Below, in pieces: positions 52,082-60,431 of a stretch of DNA of 64,000 bases (its first letter is position 1; each line of letters begins with the position of its first letter). The notes below the pieces were generated by a model, which saw nothing but the letters and a program-made list of their open reading frames with translations, did no database searches and was not told where the DNA came from. Origin of the DNA: Bradyrhizobium sp. AZCC 1719 (GTDB taxonomy: Bacteria; Pseudomonadota; Alphaproteobacteria; Rhizobiales; Xanthobacteraceae); assembly GCF_036924525.1 (NCBI RefSeq), contig NZ_JAZHRU010000001.1, positions 4,369,001 through 4,433,000 of the forward strand, in the 5' to 3' direction. The position numbers and the translations under genes are program-made.

Positions 52082-52522
52082 GAATCTGTTCGGAGGGAGC
52101 CGGCCCACCAAGGGCGGTTCCGGGGTAACGTCCGGGGTAACAGCGAACTTAGCTTCAGATGTCGAACTCTGGTTCCCTGCTTCGAAAAGCATTCTTTTTC
52201 TGGAAGATTTTCCCTCCCCGGAGGCCAGACAGAAAACGACCCGGAGTGGTTCGGTGGCCTCAGCTTCCCAGTGCTCGATAAACTGACGCGCGGCCGATCT
52301 TGAGTGCTTTGGCAATCGCCGAAGGGCCGATGCCTCCCGCCTTCATCTTCCGAATTTTCTCAGGGTCAATGGTGGCCTTGCGTCCCTTGTAGACGCCCCG
52401 CGCTTTCGCGTCGGCGCATATTTTGCGGAGAACATTCAGATAGGTCTGGTTCGAGCGTGTCGATGCGCTTGCTTTGTTACGCAAGGGTGGATCAGAATAG
52501 TAACATTGCCGGAGAACATCCT
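52062..52522. other. spacer right of the element
   Basis: Holds the serine-recombinase remnant at 52260-52421 and the displaced tRNA terminator. No complete gene. Confidence 0.5.
52260..52421 (-). pseudogene. C-terminal remnant of a serine recombinase (resolvase/invertase family)
   Basis: The frame reads ADAKARGVYKGRKATIDPEK then KMKAGGIGPSAIAKALKIGR and ASVYRALGS, which is the HTH tail of Hin/Tn3-type resolvases (A-x-GVYKGR...GxSxxxIAKxLxISRxSVYR). The catalytic N-terminal domain is absent and the upstream frame loses similarity. A dead trace of another mobile element. Confidence 0.8.
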
Positions 52523-53401
52523 GTGAATGAGAAAGACCTCGCCCACGCGGTTGCAGCCGATTTGGGGCCTGAGGTGCTGGCATCCCTCGAAGTAGCAAGT
52601 TCGGATGATCGCGCCCGCGCCCTTAATGTCACCGAGGCGATGGCGATTGGCGGCTTTCTGGTGCAATGCGCTCAGGTTATCATAGAAATCTGGAGCGCCC
52701 GGCAGGATCGTCTCTTGTTAGTCCAGGCCCTCGTCAACAGCGAGAAGCTGATGGAGGCGTACCCCCGCCTCGATCCCGAAAAGCGGCTTGGGCTTATTGC
52801 TCGACTGCTGAACAAGTTTCTACCAGATACTTTTGGGAGGCCGCGGCACGATGAGAATGCCGCCGCAGACAAACGTCAGTGGGTGACGGGATACTTAGAA
52901 AGCCGTAACGGCACCGATCCTAGCGGACGCACTTTCCATGGTGGTGCGACCATCCTTCTACCGTTCGCAGACCAATTCTGGTGGATCGTCTATAACGACA
53001 TCGGCTGGATACCGGACTCCTCCGACGGAGCAGGCGTCGTGCGCGTGGACGTGCCTCGCGGTTTCGTGACGGACCTCGCTTCTGTGCCCGCCTTCCTCTG
53101 GGCAGTTCTGCAAAAGACCGGCCGGTATGGCAACGCTGCCATCTATCACGACTACCTCTATTGGCAACAGACCTGCACGCGCGAGACGGCTGATCTAGTC
53201 TTTGACCGCGCAATGGTCGAGATGGGTGTAGATACTGTCACGCGGAACGTTATCTGGGCGGGCGTGCGCGTATTTGGAGGTAGAGCTTGGGAGGAGAACG
53301 CTGTTGAAAAAGCGGCAGGGGGAAGACGTCTCGTGAAGCGGTTTCCAGATCGTCCGACTATTACGTGGGAAGAGTGGCGGAAGCAGGCTGACGTCTTTTG
53401 A
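52523..53401 (+). CDS. DUF1353-domain protein with an extra N-terminal domain
   Basis: A 292-residue protein starting at GTG 52523, with GGAG 8 bases upstream. Residues 1-110 are a helical N-terminal module (AHAVAADLGPEVLASLEVAS; LNVTEAMAIGGFLVQCAQVI) of unknown type, possibly an adaptor. Residues about 130-290 are a DUF1353 domain with the conserved Asp184 (FVTDLASVP), His209 and Asp210 (IYHDYLY) and a C-terminal VRVFGGRAWEENA. DUF1353 is common in phages and of unknown activity. The caspase gene follows after 28 bases, so the two form one transcription unit. Confidence 0.82.
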   Translation: MNEKDLAHAVAADLGPEVLASLEVASSDDRARALNVTEAMAIGGFLVQCAQVIIEIWSARQDRLLLVQALVNSEKLMEAYPRLDPEKRLGLIARLLNKFLPDTFGRPRHDENAAADKRQWVTGYLESRNGTDPSGRTFHGGATILLPFADQFWWIVYNDIGWIPDSSDGAGVVRVDVPRGFVTDLASVPAFLWAVLQKTGRYGNAAIYHDYLYWQQTCTRETADLVFDRAMVEMGVDTVTRNVIWAGVRVFGGRAWEENAVEKAAGGRRLVKRFPDRPTITWEEWRKQADVF

Positions 53402-53429
53402 TCCGTCTGGATCATCCTTGTGCTAAGCG

Positions 53430-54854
53430 ATGGCGTTCAATCATGAGGACGGAATGGTTGAACGTGGCAAATCCTACGAGGGATACCCACCGCCGATCTC
53501 ATCGGCCGCGGCTGAGCGACGTGTTGCGCTTGTTATTGGAAATTCGGACTATCTAATTGCGCCGCTGAAGAACCCTCGGAATGACGCCGAGCTCTTTGCA
53601 ACGAAGCTGAAAAGTGGGTCTCCCCCCTTTGACGTCACACTTGCGCTCGATGTGGGCCGTGACGCGATGGAGGGGGCCCTCGAAGAATTTGAGCGCGAAC
53701 TTGTCAGTTGCGATACAGCCTTACTGTTTTATGCGGGTCATGGCTTGCAAGTGAGCGGCACAAATTACTTGATACCAGTTGATGCTGACATCCGCCAAGA
53801 GGTTCATCTGCGACGCCGCGCCTTCTCGTTAAACGAGGTTCTTGACCTCATGAGGCATGTGCGAACGTCAAGTCTCGTTTTTCTCGATGCTTGCCGAGAC
53901 AATCCCTTCGCGCGATCATTACTGATGGCGCAGACGGACCACGAACAAAGTCGTTCCTTAACGCGCTCTGGTCTAGCTAAGGTACATCAGTCACGAGGAT
54001 CGTTCATTGCATTCGCGACTGCGCCGGACAATATCGCTCGCGATGGAAGCGGCAAGAATAGTCCATTCACGGCTGCCTTGGCTAATCATATGACGACGCC
54101 CGGCCTTTCGATCAACGACTTGATGATTGCCGTTCGCAAGGACGTCCTCAAGGCGACAAACGGCAGCCAGGAGCCGTGGGACCAATCGAGTCTACGCGAG
54201 AACTTCCGATTTTGTGAATTGCCAGCCAACAACCCAGCGATAGCATTGGCAAACACAAGTGGACGTACACCCGGATCAGACGAGGCGCTCCTCGACCGGC
54301 TAGCGCTCGAATACTGGGAGGCGGTCAAAGGAACGACGGACCCTCGTCGATTGCGCGAGTTTCTCGCCGATTTCGGCACTACCCGTTTGGGCAGACTTGC
54401 ACGCGAAGCACTGCAGCTCCTAGCAACTAAAAATTGGGAAAAGGTACAGAAGCAGAATGAGAACGATTTGGATGAATTTATAAAAGCCTATCCGGGAACG
54501 GACGAGATCGTTGAAGCGAACATTCTTCTCAACATGGTCCGCGCCGAGCAAGACGCGCTTGCCGCAAGCCAGGATCACGGTCCCGAACTCAATCAAGACG
54601 ATCCGCCTCCTCATCTCGAACTTGATCAAGACGACGATCCCGAGCTCAATCTACCCGATCCCGAACTTAAGCAAGACGAACCCGAGCCCAATCTATCCTT
54701 ACCCCTTTTTTTTCAACAAGACCATTTCAAGCTCAATCAAAACCGTCCCAGAATCTATCAAGCCGGACCCGACCTTAAGATTGCAATTGCGATAACCGTG
54801 CTTATGGTCGGACTAGTGACCTTCACCGTTGCGCTGTTCACAAAATTTTTTTGA
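53430..54854 (+). CDS. caspase-like protease (Peptidase C14) with C-terminal membrane anchor
   Basis: A 474-residue protein. The caspase domain (about residues 30-250) has the dyad His104 (YAGHGLQ) and Cys155 (FLDACRDNPF), with VALVIGNSDYLIAPLKNPRNDA at the start. After a helical region (EYWEAVKGTTDPRRLREFLADFG) comes an Asp/Pro/Leu-rich repeat linker (ELNQDDPPPHLELDQDDDPE) and a terminal membrane helix (IAIAITVLMVGLVTFTVALF). The ATG at 53454 with GAGGA upstream is an alternative start. A membrane-tethered protease paired with a DUF1353 partner suggests a regulated cell-death effector. Confidence 0.88.
   Translation: MAFNHEDGMVERGKSYEGYPPPISSAAAERRVALVIGNSDYLIAPLKNPRNDAELFATKLKSGSPPFDVTLALDVGRDAMEGALEEFERELVSCDTALLFYAGHGLQVSGTNYLIPVDADIRQEVHLRRRAFSLNEVLDLMRHVRTSSLVFLDACRDNPFARSLLMAQTDHEQSRSLTRSGLAKVHQSRGSFIAFATAPDNIARDGSGKNSPFTAALANHMTTPGLSINDLMIAVRKDVLKATNGSQEPWDQSSLRENFRFCELPANNPAIALANTSGRTPGSDEALLDRLALEYWEAVKGTTDPRRLREFLADFGTTRLGRLAREALQLLATKNWEKVQKQNENDLDEFIKAYPGTDEIVEANILLNMVRAEQDALAASQDHGPELNQDDPPPHLELDQDDDPELNLPDPELKQDEPEPNLSLPLFFQQDHFKLNQNRPRIYQAGPDLKIAIAITVLMVGLVTFTVALFTKFF
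54578..54710 (+). repeat. degenerate short repeats encoding the Asp/Pro-rich linker
   Basis: Units resembling CCCGAACTCAATCAAGACGA recur with variation, encoding (P)ELNQDD-type motifs of the caspase linker. Length may vary between strains. Confidence 0.55.
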
Positions 54855-55021
54855 AATTGGACCCCAGGCTGGCGTCTGCTCTTCCTCTATCGGCCCTCAG
54901 GGCAATCTCGAAGCTTCCAAAATCGTCGGCAACAGCAGCAGTGCCGATCATTTTTGCGTTAATCCGCGCCAACTCTCATAAGACAAAAAACTCGCGCGGA
55001 AATGGTCGGGCGCGTTCAGGA

Positions 55022-55282
55022 TTACCCACCATCCTTGTTGGGGCGCGGAGTGGTTAACTCAATCTGTGGGAGATTGGATGTTGCGATCCGCATCAACTCC
55101 GCATCGGTCAGCTGCTCCACCCGCGCAACACGCTCACCCAGTTCGGCAGCGTGGTATGCCCTCACATAGGCATCGACCACATTGGCGTACTCGGCTGCCT
55201 CGGCCAAGACTCGAAATTCAAGGACAGGCGCTGTGTCGGGCCGGAAGCACTGCTCGTTCAGTGTCGTCGAACTCCGTAGCAT
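55022..55282 (-). CDS. possible small helical protein
   Basis: An 86-residue frame (DTAPVLEFRVLAEAAEYANV... ELGERVARVEQLTDAELMRIA) with good coding bias that overlaps the Crp/Fnr gene by 65 bases at its start. It may begin at a later codon. Helical and soluble; no family. Confidence 0.45.
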   Translation of the reverse strand: MLRSSTTLNEQCFRPDTAPVLEFRVLAEAAEYANVVDAYVRAYHAAELGERVARVEQLTDAELMRIATSNLPQIELTTPRPNKDGG

Positions 55283-55952
55283 ACAGCTCCCGAACAGTTC
55301 GGTGGCACTCGCACGCGCGGCGCTGCAGGAGCTCCATATTCAGGATGCTTAGCTTGCCTCTACTGTACGAGATCAGCCCCTCTTTTTGCAGCTGGCTGGC
55401 AACACTGGTGACGCTGGTTCGCCTCACCCCCATCATCTGCGCCAAAAATTCCTGCGTCACCGGCAGTTCGGTGCCCACGAGATCGCACATCCTGACCAGC
55501 CATTTACACGTCCGCTGTTCGACGCTGTGAATCGCGTTGCAGGCAGTCGTCTGCTGCACCTGGCCGAGAAGGAATTGTTCGTACTTGATGAGCAGCGCGA
55601 GCAGGTCAGGAGAAGACAGGGCAACCGCTTTGAGGTGCTCCGCATCCACGACGCTCGCAAGGCCGGATACCTGGACCACCACTTTATGCAGCGACGCCTT
55701 GTTATCGATCGCTTGTGCAGCCCCGAAAGCACCATCGTTTCCGATCATGCCGCTTTCGATCGCCCAACCATCTTCCAGCTCAACAATACACGAAAGTATG
55801 CCGCCGTGCGGGAAGTACACCTGATTGACGCGCGCGCGGCTCTCCGCAACGACCTTGCCGCGTTGCATTTCGACAATGCGAAGATGCGGCCGAAGGTCTT
55901 CGAGATCGACAGGGCTTGCTCGGGACAGAATACGATTGGCTGAATGAGGCAT
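55218..55952 (-). CDS. Crp/Fnr-family transcriptional regulator
   Basis: A 244-residue regulator; ATG at 55952 follows AAGGAGATACG. The N-terminal cyclic-nucleotide-binding-like barrel contains GKVVAESRARVNQVYFPHGGILSCIVELEDG, a long dimer helix follows, and the C-terminal winged HTH reads LPVTQEFLAQMMGVRRTSVTSVASQLQKEGLISY. No Cys cluster of FNR type is seen. Members of this subgroup often respond to stress or light, but the ligand is unknown here. Confidence 0.9.
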   Translation of the reverse strand: MPHSANRILSRASPVDLEDLRPHLRIVEMQRGKVVAESRARVNQVYFPHGGILSCIVELEDGWAIESGMIGNDGAFGAAQAIDNKASLHKVVVQVSGLASVVDAEHLKAVALSSPDLLALLIKYEQFLLGQVQQTTACNAIHSVEQRTCKWLVRMCDLVGTELPVTQEFLAQMMGVRRTSVTSVASQLQKEGLISYSRGKLSILNMELLQRRACECHRTVRELYATEFDDTERAVLPARHSACP

Positions 55953-56286
55953 CGTATCTCCTTTCCTTTGCAGGCGGGAGCACAACACTCTCAGTCACCG
56001 ACGCCTACGAGCACTGGTTGTGTCGGTAATGCATTCAATGTGGGGGTCAGTGGCCCCGATAGCGAGTCAACTATGCTTGTTCTTGACGTCCGCCGCGGTG
56101 TGGTATGCCAGTGCCTCTGCGCATCCGCAGCCTGATCGCCAACGTGAAACGCCAGCCCCTAGAGCCTTTTCGGTTCTGATTGAATCAGAACCGGGCTCTA
56201 GGTCTTTGTTTTGACGCGTTTTCTTGACGCAACCGGTGTCCACCCCGGAGATCAAGTCCGGGGCAGGCTTTCGCTGGAAAAACGCT
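55953..56286. other. intergenic region with a dispersed repeat
   Basis: No gene. Most of it is the palindromic repeat at 56158-56292. Confidence 0.6.
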
Positions 56287-56292
56287 CTAGCC
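56158..56292. repeat. dispersed intergenic palindromic repeat
   Basis: Begins with nested inverted repeats (CCTAGAGCC/GGCTCTAGG around GGTTCTGATT/AATCAGAACC), continues with GTTTTGACGCGTTTTCTTGA and ends in AAAACGCTCTAG. I recall similar units scattered through bradyrhizobial genomes. Its right edge supplies the stop codon of the DGPF gene at 56287. Confidence 0.75.
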
Positions 56293-56678
56293 GGGCTCGC
56301 TCGAGGTTTCCGGCAAGGATTCGCCGGGAAGATAGAGCCTGATCGGGCGGATTTCGTAGACGGCGGATGGATTGGCGCGCCGCAGGTCGCGGGCAATCGC
56401 GATCGCTTCCTCTTCGTTGGCGCAATTCAACACGTACAGACCCAGCAACTGCTCCTTGGTCTCGGCAAAGGGTCCGTCGATGACCATTCCCGCGCCCGGT
56501 CCGCGCAAGGTGCGGGCTTCCGCCGTGCCGCCCAGCCGCGCGCCGCCGGCCCGAGCACCTTCCTGGCGTTGAGCCGCTCATGCACGGCCAGCAGTTCGCT
56601 CATCAGGGCCGCGTCCTCCTCCGCCGTCCAAGATGTGACCTCGGCTTCGACGTGATAGGCCAGCATGGCGTAGAGCAT
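56287..56678 (-). pseudogene. YCII/DGPF-domain protein with a frameshift
   Basis: The start MLYAMLAYHVEAEVTSWTAEEDAALMSELLAVHERLNARKVLGPAAR and the downstream part LRGPGAGMVIDGPFAETKEQLLGLYVLNCA... IRPIRLYLPGE are in different frames but join as one typical DGPF (YCII-related) protein of about 130 residues. The break lies in a GC-rich run near 56536-56550. It is either a real frameshift or a sequence error. DGPF proteins are small ferredoxin-fold dimers of uncertain role, often encoded with ECF sigma factors. Confidence 0.8.
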
Positions 56679-56720
56679 CGCTTTCTCCTTTATGGCGGAC
56701 CGGACTGGCTGCCTTTCGAG

Positions 56721-56752
56721 GACGTTTAAGAAATAAGACGTTTAAGAAATAA
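56721..56752. repeat. 16-bp tandem duplication upstream of the DGPF gene
   Basis: GACGTTTAAGAAATAA occurs twice in a row, between the DGPF start and the leader terminator. Confidence 0.85.
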
Positions 56753-56783
56753 AAAGGCGCGGCGGGAGAACTCCCGTCGCGCC
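56748..56783 (-). terminator. terminator of the leader transcript
   Basis: On the minus strand GGCGCGACGGGAG and CTCCCGCCGCGCC form a 13-bp stem with one mismatch, followed by TTTTTATTTC. It lies between the leader ORF and the DGPF gene, as in attenuators. Confidence 0.8.
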
Positions 56784-56845
56784 CCAACTGTTGTGCTCGC
56801 TGGTCCAGGGCTGAGAGCGCCCCGATGCCAGGCCAAAAGACAAGC

Positions 56846-56890
56846 CTAGCGGGCGATCCCAGCGAGGTGACAGCGCTTAGTATAAGACAC
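56846..56890 (-). CDS. 14-codon leader peptide (MSYTKRCHLAGIAR)
   Basis: GTG start 7 bases after AGGAGG in a 17-base stretch (56890-56906) that is fully complementary to the 16S rRNA 3' tail, an unusually strong ribosome site. The stop TAG is at 56846-56848. A sigma70-like promoter lies upstream and a terminator downstream. Confidence 0.55.
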   Translation of the reverse strand: MSYTKRCHLAGIAR

Positions 56891-56924
56891 TGGATCACCT
56901 CCTTTCGTTGTTGATGGAAATCCG

Positions 56925-56953
56925 AATATAAGCGGCGAATCGGCCCCTGTTAA
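56925..56953 (-). promoter_or_regulatory. sigma70-type promoter of the leader transcript
   Basis: On the minus strand TTAACA and TATATT are spaced by exactly 17 bases, close to consensus. The transcript would start near 56917 and reach the terminator at 56748, about 170 bases. Confidence 0.65.
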
Positions 56954-57050
56954 GGGGTGCGGACCTCGTCGTAAGGTCCGCACAGGACATGCGGACAGGG
57001 TCGGCGGGGCGGTTGAGGCCGCCTGCGCATCGTGTTAGGGCAACGCCAGC

Positions 57051-57124
57051 GCGGGTGTAGCTCAATGGTAGAGCAGCAGCCTTCCAAGCTGAATACGAGG
57101 GTTCGATTCCCTTCACCCGCTCCA
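57051..57124 (+). tRNA. tRNA-Gly (anticodon TCC)
   Basis: Acceptor GCGGGTG pairs with CACCCGC, the anticodon loop CTTCCAA carries TCC, the T loop reads GGTTCGATTCC, and CCA is encoded. Confidence 0.97.
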
Positions 57125-57273
57125 GCCTTCGCTCGCAAAGCGAGGGAAGGCTGCCGCGCCGAAGCCCAGCGGGCGAAGGCGGGCTCGTGGCCGCGAGCTA
57201 CGGCTAGGCAAGCCGTGGCATGAACGGGAAGCGAGCGGTCTTTGTTTGACGGGAAGGACAGGCGGCAGGTCTG

Positions 57274-57648
57274 ATGCGCATCATCTACTTCAGCCTCGGT
57301 TGGGTGATGGTTGTGCTCGGCGTGATCGGCCTGGTGATGCCGCTGATGCCGGGGACGGTTTTCCTGATCGTTGCAGTGGCATGTTTTGCGCGCTCGTCGC
57401 CGCGGTTCGAGGCATGGCTGCTGGATCATCCGACATTTGGCAAACCGCTGCGGGATTGGCGCGCCGCCGGCGCCATCCCGCGGTCGGCCAAGGCCATGGC
57501 TTGCGTGGGAATGACGATCGGGTTTGTCGTGTTCTGGTACAGCGTCGAGCCGTCATTGCCGCTTGCCGTAGGTGTGGCGGTCATGTTCCTTGCTTGTGCC
57601 GTCTATGTCGTTTCGCGGCCGGCGATGGCCGATGGGAACGGCATCTAG
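57274..57648 (+). CDS. DUF454/YbaN-like inner-membrane protein
   Basis: A 124-residue protein with the DUF454 pattern: MRIIYFSLGWVMVVLGVIGLVMPLMPGTVFLIVAVACFARSSPRFEAWLLDHPTFGKPLRDWRAAGAIPR, where L-P-x-x-P-T/G-x-x-F and the FxxWLLxHPxxGxxLxxW motif are diagnostic. Two further helices follow. Function unknown; E. coli YbaN is the best-known member. Confidence 0.9.
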   Translation: MRIIYFSLGWVMVVLGVIGLVMPLMPGTVFLIVAVACFARSSPRFEAWLLDHPTFGKPLRDWRAAGAIPRSAKAMACVGMTIGFVVFWYSVEPSLPLAVGVAVMFLACAVYVVSRPAMADGNGI

Positions 57649-57946
57649 CTGTGGTCGGTCAAAATTTAATCAAAATTGTCCCTGACAGCGTGTCCGCAAG
57701 GTGATGCGCCGCAGGCATCTGTGGCTTACACGGACACGCGCTGATTGCGCGTGTGGCGAGTTAACGGCAATTCCGTGCATTTCTTGGGCGAAAATACGCG
57801 CTCGGTAACCATGCCTTACGGAACGCCTGGACTCGCCACAAAATCAATCCGATTGAGACACAATGTCGGCGAGTAGGGTTGAAACGGTGCCCGCTCGCAT
57901 CACGCGATTATTATTTTGCAGAGTATGGGCTCACAGGGGGACTGTA

Positions 57947-60319
57947 ATGGGAGCTACGATCGGCATCACTCGCTGGCGAATGGAACAATTGTCCTGGGCT
58001 TCGGCCTGCGACGCCATGCGCCGGCTCAACATCATCCCTCGGCGCAATGCGGCAGCGGCGCTGGTGCTGGCCGCGATGGCCGGCTCGATGATGAGCGATC
58101 AGGCGTACGCGGCGCCTCCGGGCAGCAATGAAATCCGGATCGGCAACACCGCTCCCTATACCGGTCCGGCTTCCGCCTACGGCGTCATCGCCAAGGTCAT
58201 CTCGGCCTATCTGGACAAGGTCAACGCCGAGGGTGGCATCAATGGCCGCAAGGTCAATATGATCACCTATGACGACGCCTACGACCCCAACAAAACCATG
58301 GAAATGACCCGCAAGCTCGTCGAGGACGACCAGGTTCTCCTCACCTTGGGGACCATCGGTACGAACACGAACGCGGCGATCCAGCCCTATCTGAACTCGA
58401 AGAAAGTCCCGCAGCTTTTTGCCTTGTCGGGCGCGGCGGCCTGGGACCAGCCGCGCGAGTTTCCCTGGACCATCGGCTTCCTGCCGACCTACACGGCTGA
58501 AGCGCAAATCTTTGCGCAGTATATCCTGGAGAACCATCCCCGCAGCCGGATCGCCGTCCTCTATCAGGAGGATGGTATGGGCAAGGAATACCTGAAAGGC
58601 CTGAAGGACGGCCTGGGCGGCAAGGTCGCGATCGTGGCCGAGGCTCCCTACAAGGTCACCGACACCAATATCGATGCGCAGATGGCGAAGCTGAAGGCGT
58701 CCAACGCCGACGTCTTCATTGAGTTCACCACGCCGAAATTCGCCATCATGGCGATCCGGCGAAGCGTCGAACTCGGCTGGAGGCCGAACCATTTCGTGGC
58801 ATCGATCGCCAATTCGTACTCGGCCGTGATTCAGCCGGCGGGCCCGCAAAATGCGGAAGGCATATTGTCGGCGGCATACAGGTTGGAGGGCGAAGACGCG
58901 GCGGCGGCCGGTGACGCGGCGTTCCGCGAATGGAGCGCCTTCATGCAGCGCTATGTCCCGAGCGTGAGCAAGGCCAACGGCCAGGCCGTGCTCGGCTACC
59001 TCGTCAGCAAGTTGACGGTCGAGGTGCTGAAGAACTGTGGCGACGATCTCTCGCGCGAAAACATCATGAAGCAGGCCCGCGCGATCAAGGGGATCCAGCT
59101 TCCCATGATGGTGCAGGGCATCCAGATCAATACCAGCCCGTCCGACCATGCGCCGATCGAGCAGATGCGGATGATGCGCTTTACCAATGGCAATTGGCAG
59201 CACTTCGGTCCGGTGCGAAGCGGCATCGATCCGGGCGCGGTCTCTGATTCGTTCAAGACGATCTTCAAGTACGGCACCGCCACCAAGCGCGATCTGGCCA
59301 ATCAGCTCAACGCCAATACCGTGAGCCTGATGACGGGCTCGTTCGGCTCCACCTATGCGCAGGTGGGCGCCGATCTCGCCTCCGTGCTCGACAATGGCAC
59401 GGCGCTGCGGATCCTGCCGGTCATGGGCCGCGGATCGGTGCAGGCGGTGGCGGACATTCTGCTGCTGCGGGGCGTCGACGCCGGCATCGTGCGCAAGGAC
59501 ACGCTCGCCTATCTCGACCGCAAGGACTTCGCCAAGGACATCCGCAACCAGTTCGTCTACGTGGCCAAGATGTTCAACGAGGAAATGCACGTCCTTGCGC
59601 CGAGGACGATCACCAACATGCGGGAACTCGACGGCAAGACCGTGGTGGTCGATTTGCCCGACAGTTCGACCTTCGTGACCGCGATCAACGTGTTCGAGCG
59701 GCTCGGGATCAGGCCGCATCTGATCTACCAGGAGCCGCGACTGGCGGTGGACATGCTGCGCAAGGGCGAGGTCGACGCGATCGTTGCGATCGAAGGCAAG
59801 CCGTTGCAATGGCTGAACCAGGTCAACGATCGCAACCTGCATCTGGTCCCGGTCGATTACGCCAAGACGCTGCAGGAGGAATATCTGCCTTCCAAGCTTT
59901 CTTCGGCGGACTACCCGGGCCTTGTGCCTGATGGCGGCTACGTCGAGACCGTTGCGGCAGAGGCGGTGCTGGCGTCGTATAACTGGGCGCCGAACAGCGA
60001 TCGCTACCGCCGCCTGTCGCTGCTGGTGGATACGATGTTCGACAAGGTCGCGCAGTTGCAGCGTCCGCCGTTCCATCCGAAGTGGAAGGAAATGGCGCCG
60101 CGGGCGACGGTGTCCGGCTGGACCCGCTTCAAGGCGGCGCAGGAATGGCTCGATCGCAACATGCCTCCGGGCGCGGCCGTATCGGCAGCATCGGGTGCCG
60201 TGCCGGCGCCGGTTGCCGCGCCAGCCGCCGCCGCATTTTCCCCGCAGGAGCGCGACCCCCTGTACCGCGAATTCCTGGAGTGGCGTGCCAGCCGCGCCAA
60301 GGCCGGCGCGAACAGGTAA
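57947..60319 (+). CDS. fused periplasmic binding protein: ABC amino-acid type plus TAXI type
   Basis: A 790-residue exported protein. After a long N-terminus and signal (RRNAAAALVLAAMAGSMMSD) comes a branched-chain-type binding domain (EIRIGNTAPYTGPASAYGVIAKVISAYLDKVNAEGG ... NIIPRR before; GLRP-type WRPNHFVASIANSYSAV), then from about residue 450 a TAXI/NMT1-like domain (LMTGSFGSTYAQVGADLASVLDN; VLAPRTITNMRELDGKTVVV; VDMLRKGEVDAIVAIEGKP; LVPVDYAKTL). The two domains normally belong to separate proteins and different transporter classes. No permease is adjacent. The ATG at 57947 with CAGGGGG upstream is favoured; 58016 is an alternative. Confidence 0.88.
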   Translation: MGATIGITRWRMEQLSWASACDAMRRLNIIPRRNAAAALVLAAMAGSMMSDQAYAAPPGSNEIRIGNTAPYTGPASAYGVIAKVISAYLDKVNAEGGINGRKVNMITYDDAYDPNKTMEMTRKLVEDDQVLLTLGTIGTNTNAAIQPYLNSKKVPQLFALSGAAAWDQPREFPWTIGFLPTYTAEAQIFAQYILENHPRSRIAVLYQEDGMGKEYLKGLKDGLGGKVAIVAEAPYKVTDTNIDAQMAKLKASNADVFIEFTTPKFAIMAIRRSVELGWRPNHFVASIANSYSAVIQPAGPQNAEGILSAAYRLEGEDAAAAGDAAFREWSAFMQRYVPSVSKANGQAVLGYLVSKLTVEVLKNCGDDLSRENIMKQARAIKGIQLPMMVQGIQINTSPSDHAPIEQMRMMRFTNGNWQHFGPVRSGIDPGAVSDSFKTIFKYGTATKRDLANQLNANTVSLMTGSFGSTYAQVGADLASVLDNGTALRILPVMGRGSVQAVADILLLRGVDAGIVRKDTLAYLDRKDFAKDIRNQFVYVAKMFNEEMHVLAPRTITNMRELDGKTVVVDLPDSSTFVTAINVFERLGIRPHLIYQEPRLAVDMLRKGEVDAIVAIEGKPLQWLNQVNDRNLHLVPVDYAKTLQEEYLPSKLSSADYPGLVPDGGYVETVAAEAVLASYNWAPNSDRYRRLSLLVDTMFDKVAQLQRPPFHPKWKEMAPRATVSGWTRFKAAQEWLDRNMPPGAAVSAASGAVPAPVAAPAAAAFSPQERDPLYREFLEWRASRAKAGANR

Positions 60320-60355
60320 TCAGGCGATCGGCAAATAACGATTCGACAATCGCAG

Positions 60356-60386
60356 CGGGCGGCTCCTTCGGTAGGGCCGCCCGTTT
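60356..60386. terminator. terminator between the binding protein and vapC
   Basis: 8-bp stem CGGGCGGC/GCCGCCCG with a 12-base loop and TTT, between convergent genes. Confidence 0.6.
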
Positions 60387-60431
60387 CGCTGTTAGGCTAG
60401 CGGTGAGGTTGGGCGTCCGGGATCGTCCGGT

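Noticed and set aside
56890..56906. Exact match to the 3' end of 16S rRNA, possible rRNA fragment
   Set aside because: Only 17 bases match and no further 16S sequence adjoins; read on the minus strand it is an extended Shine-Dalgarno before a short ORF.
57911..60076. A 721-residue minus-strand frame opposite the fused binding protein
   Set aside because: The plus-strand protein shows two recognisable binding domains and a signal peptide; the opposite frame is a shadow of its GC-rich codons.
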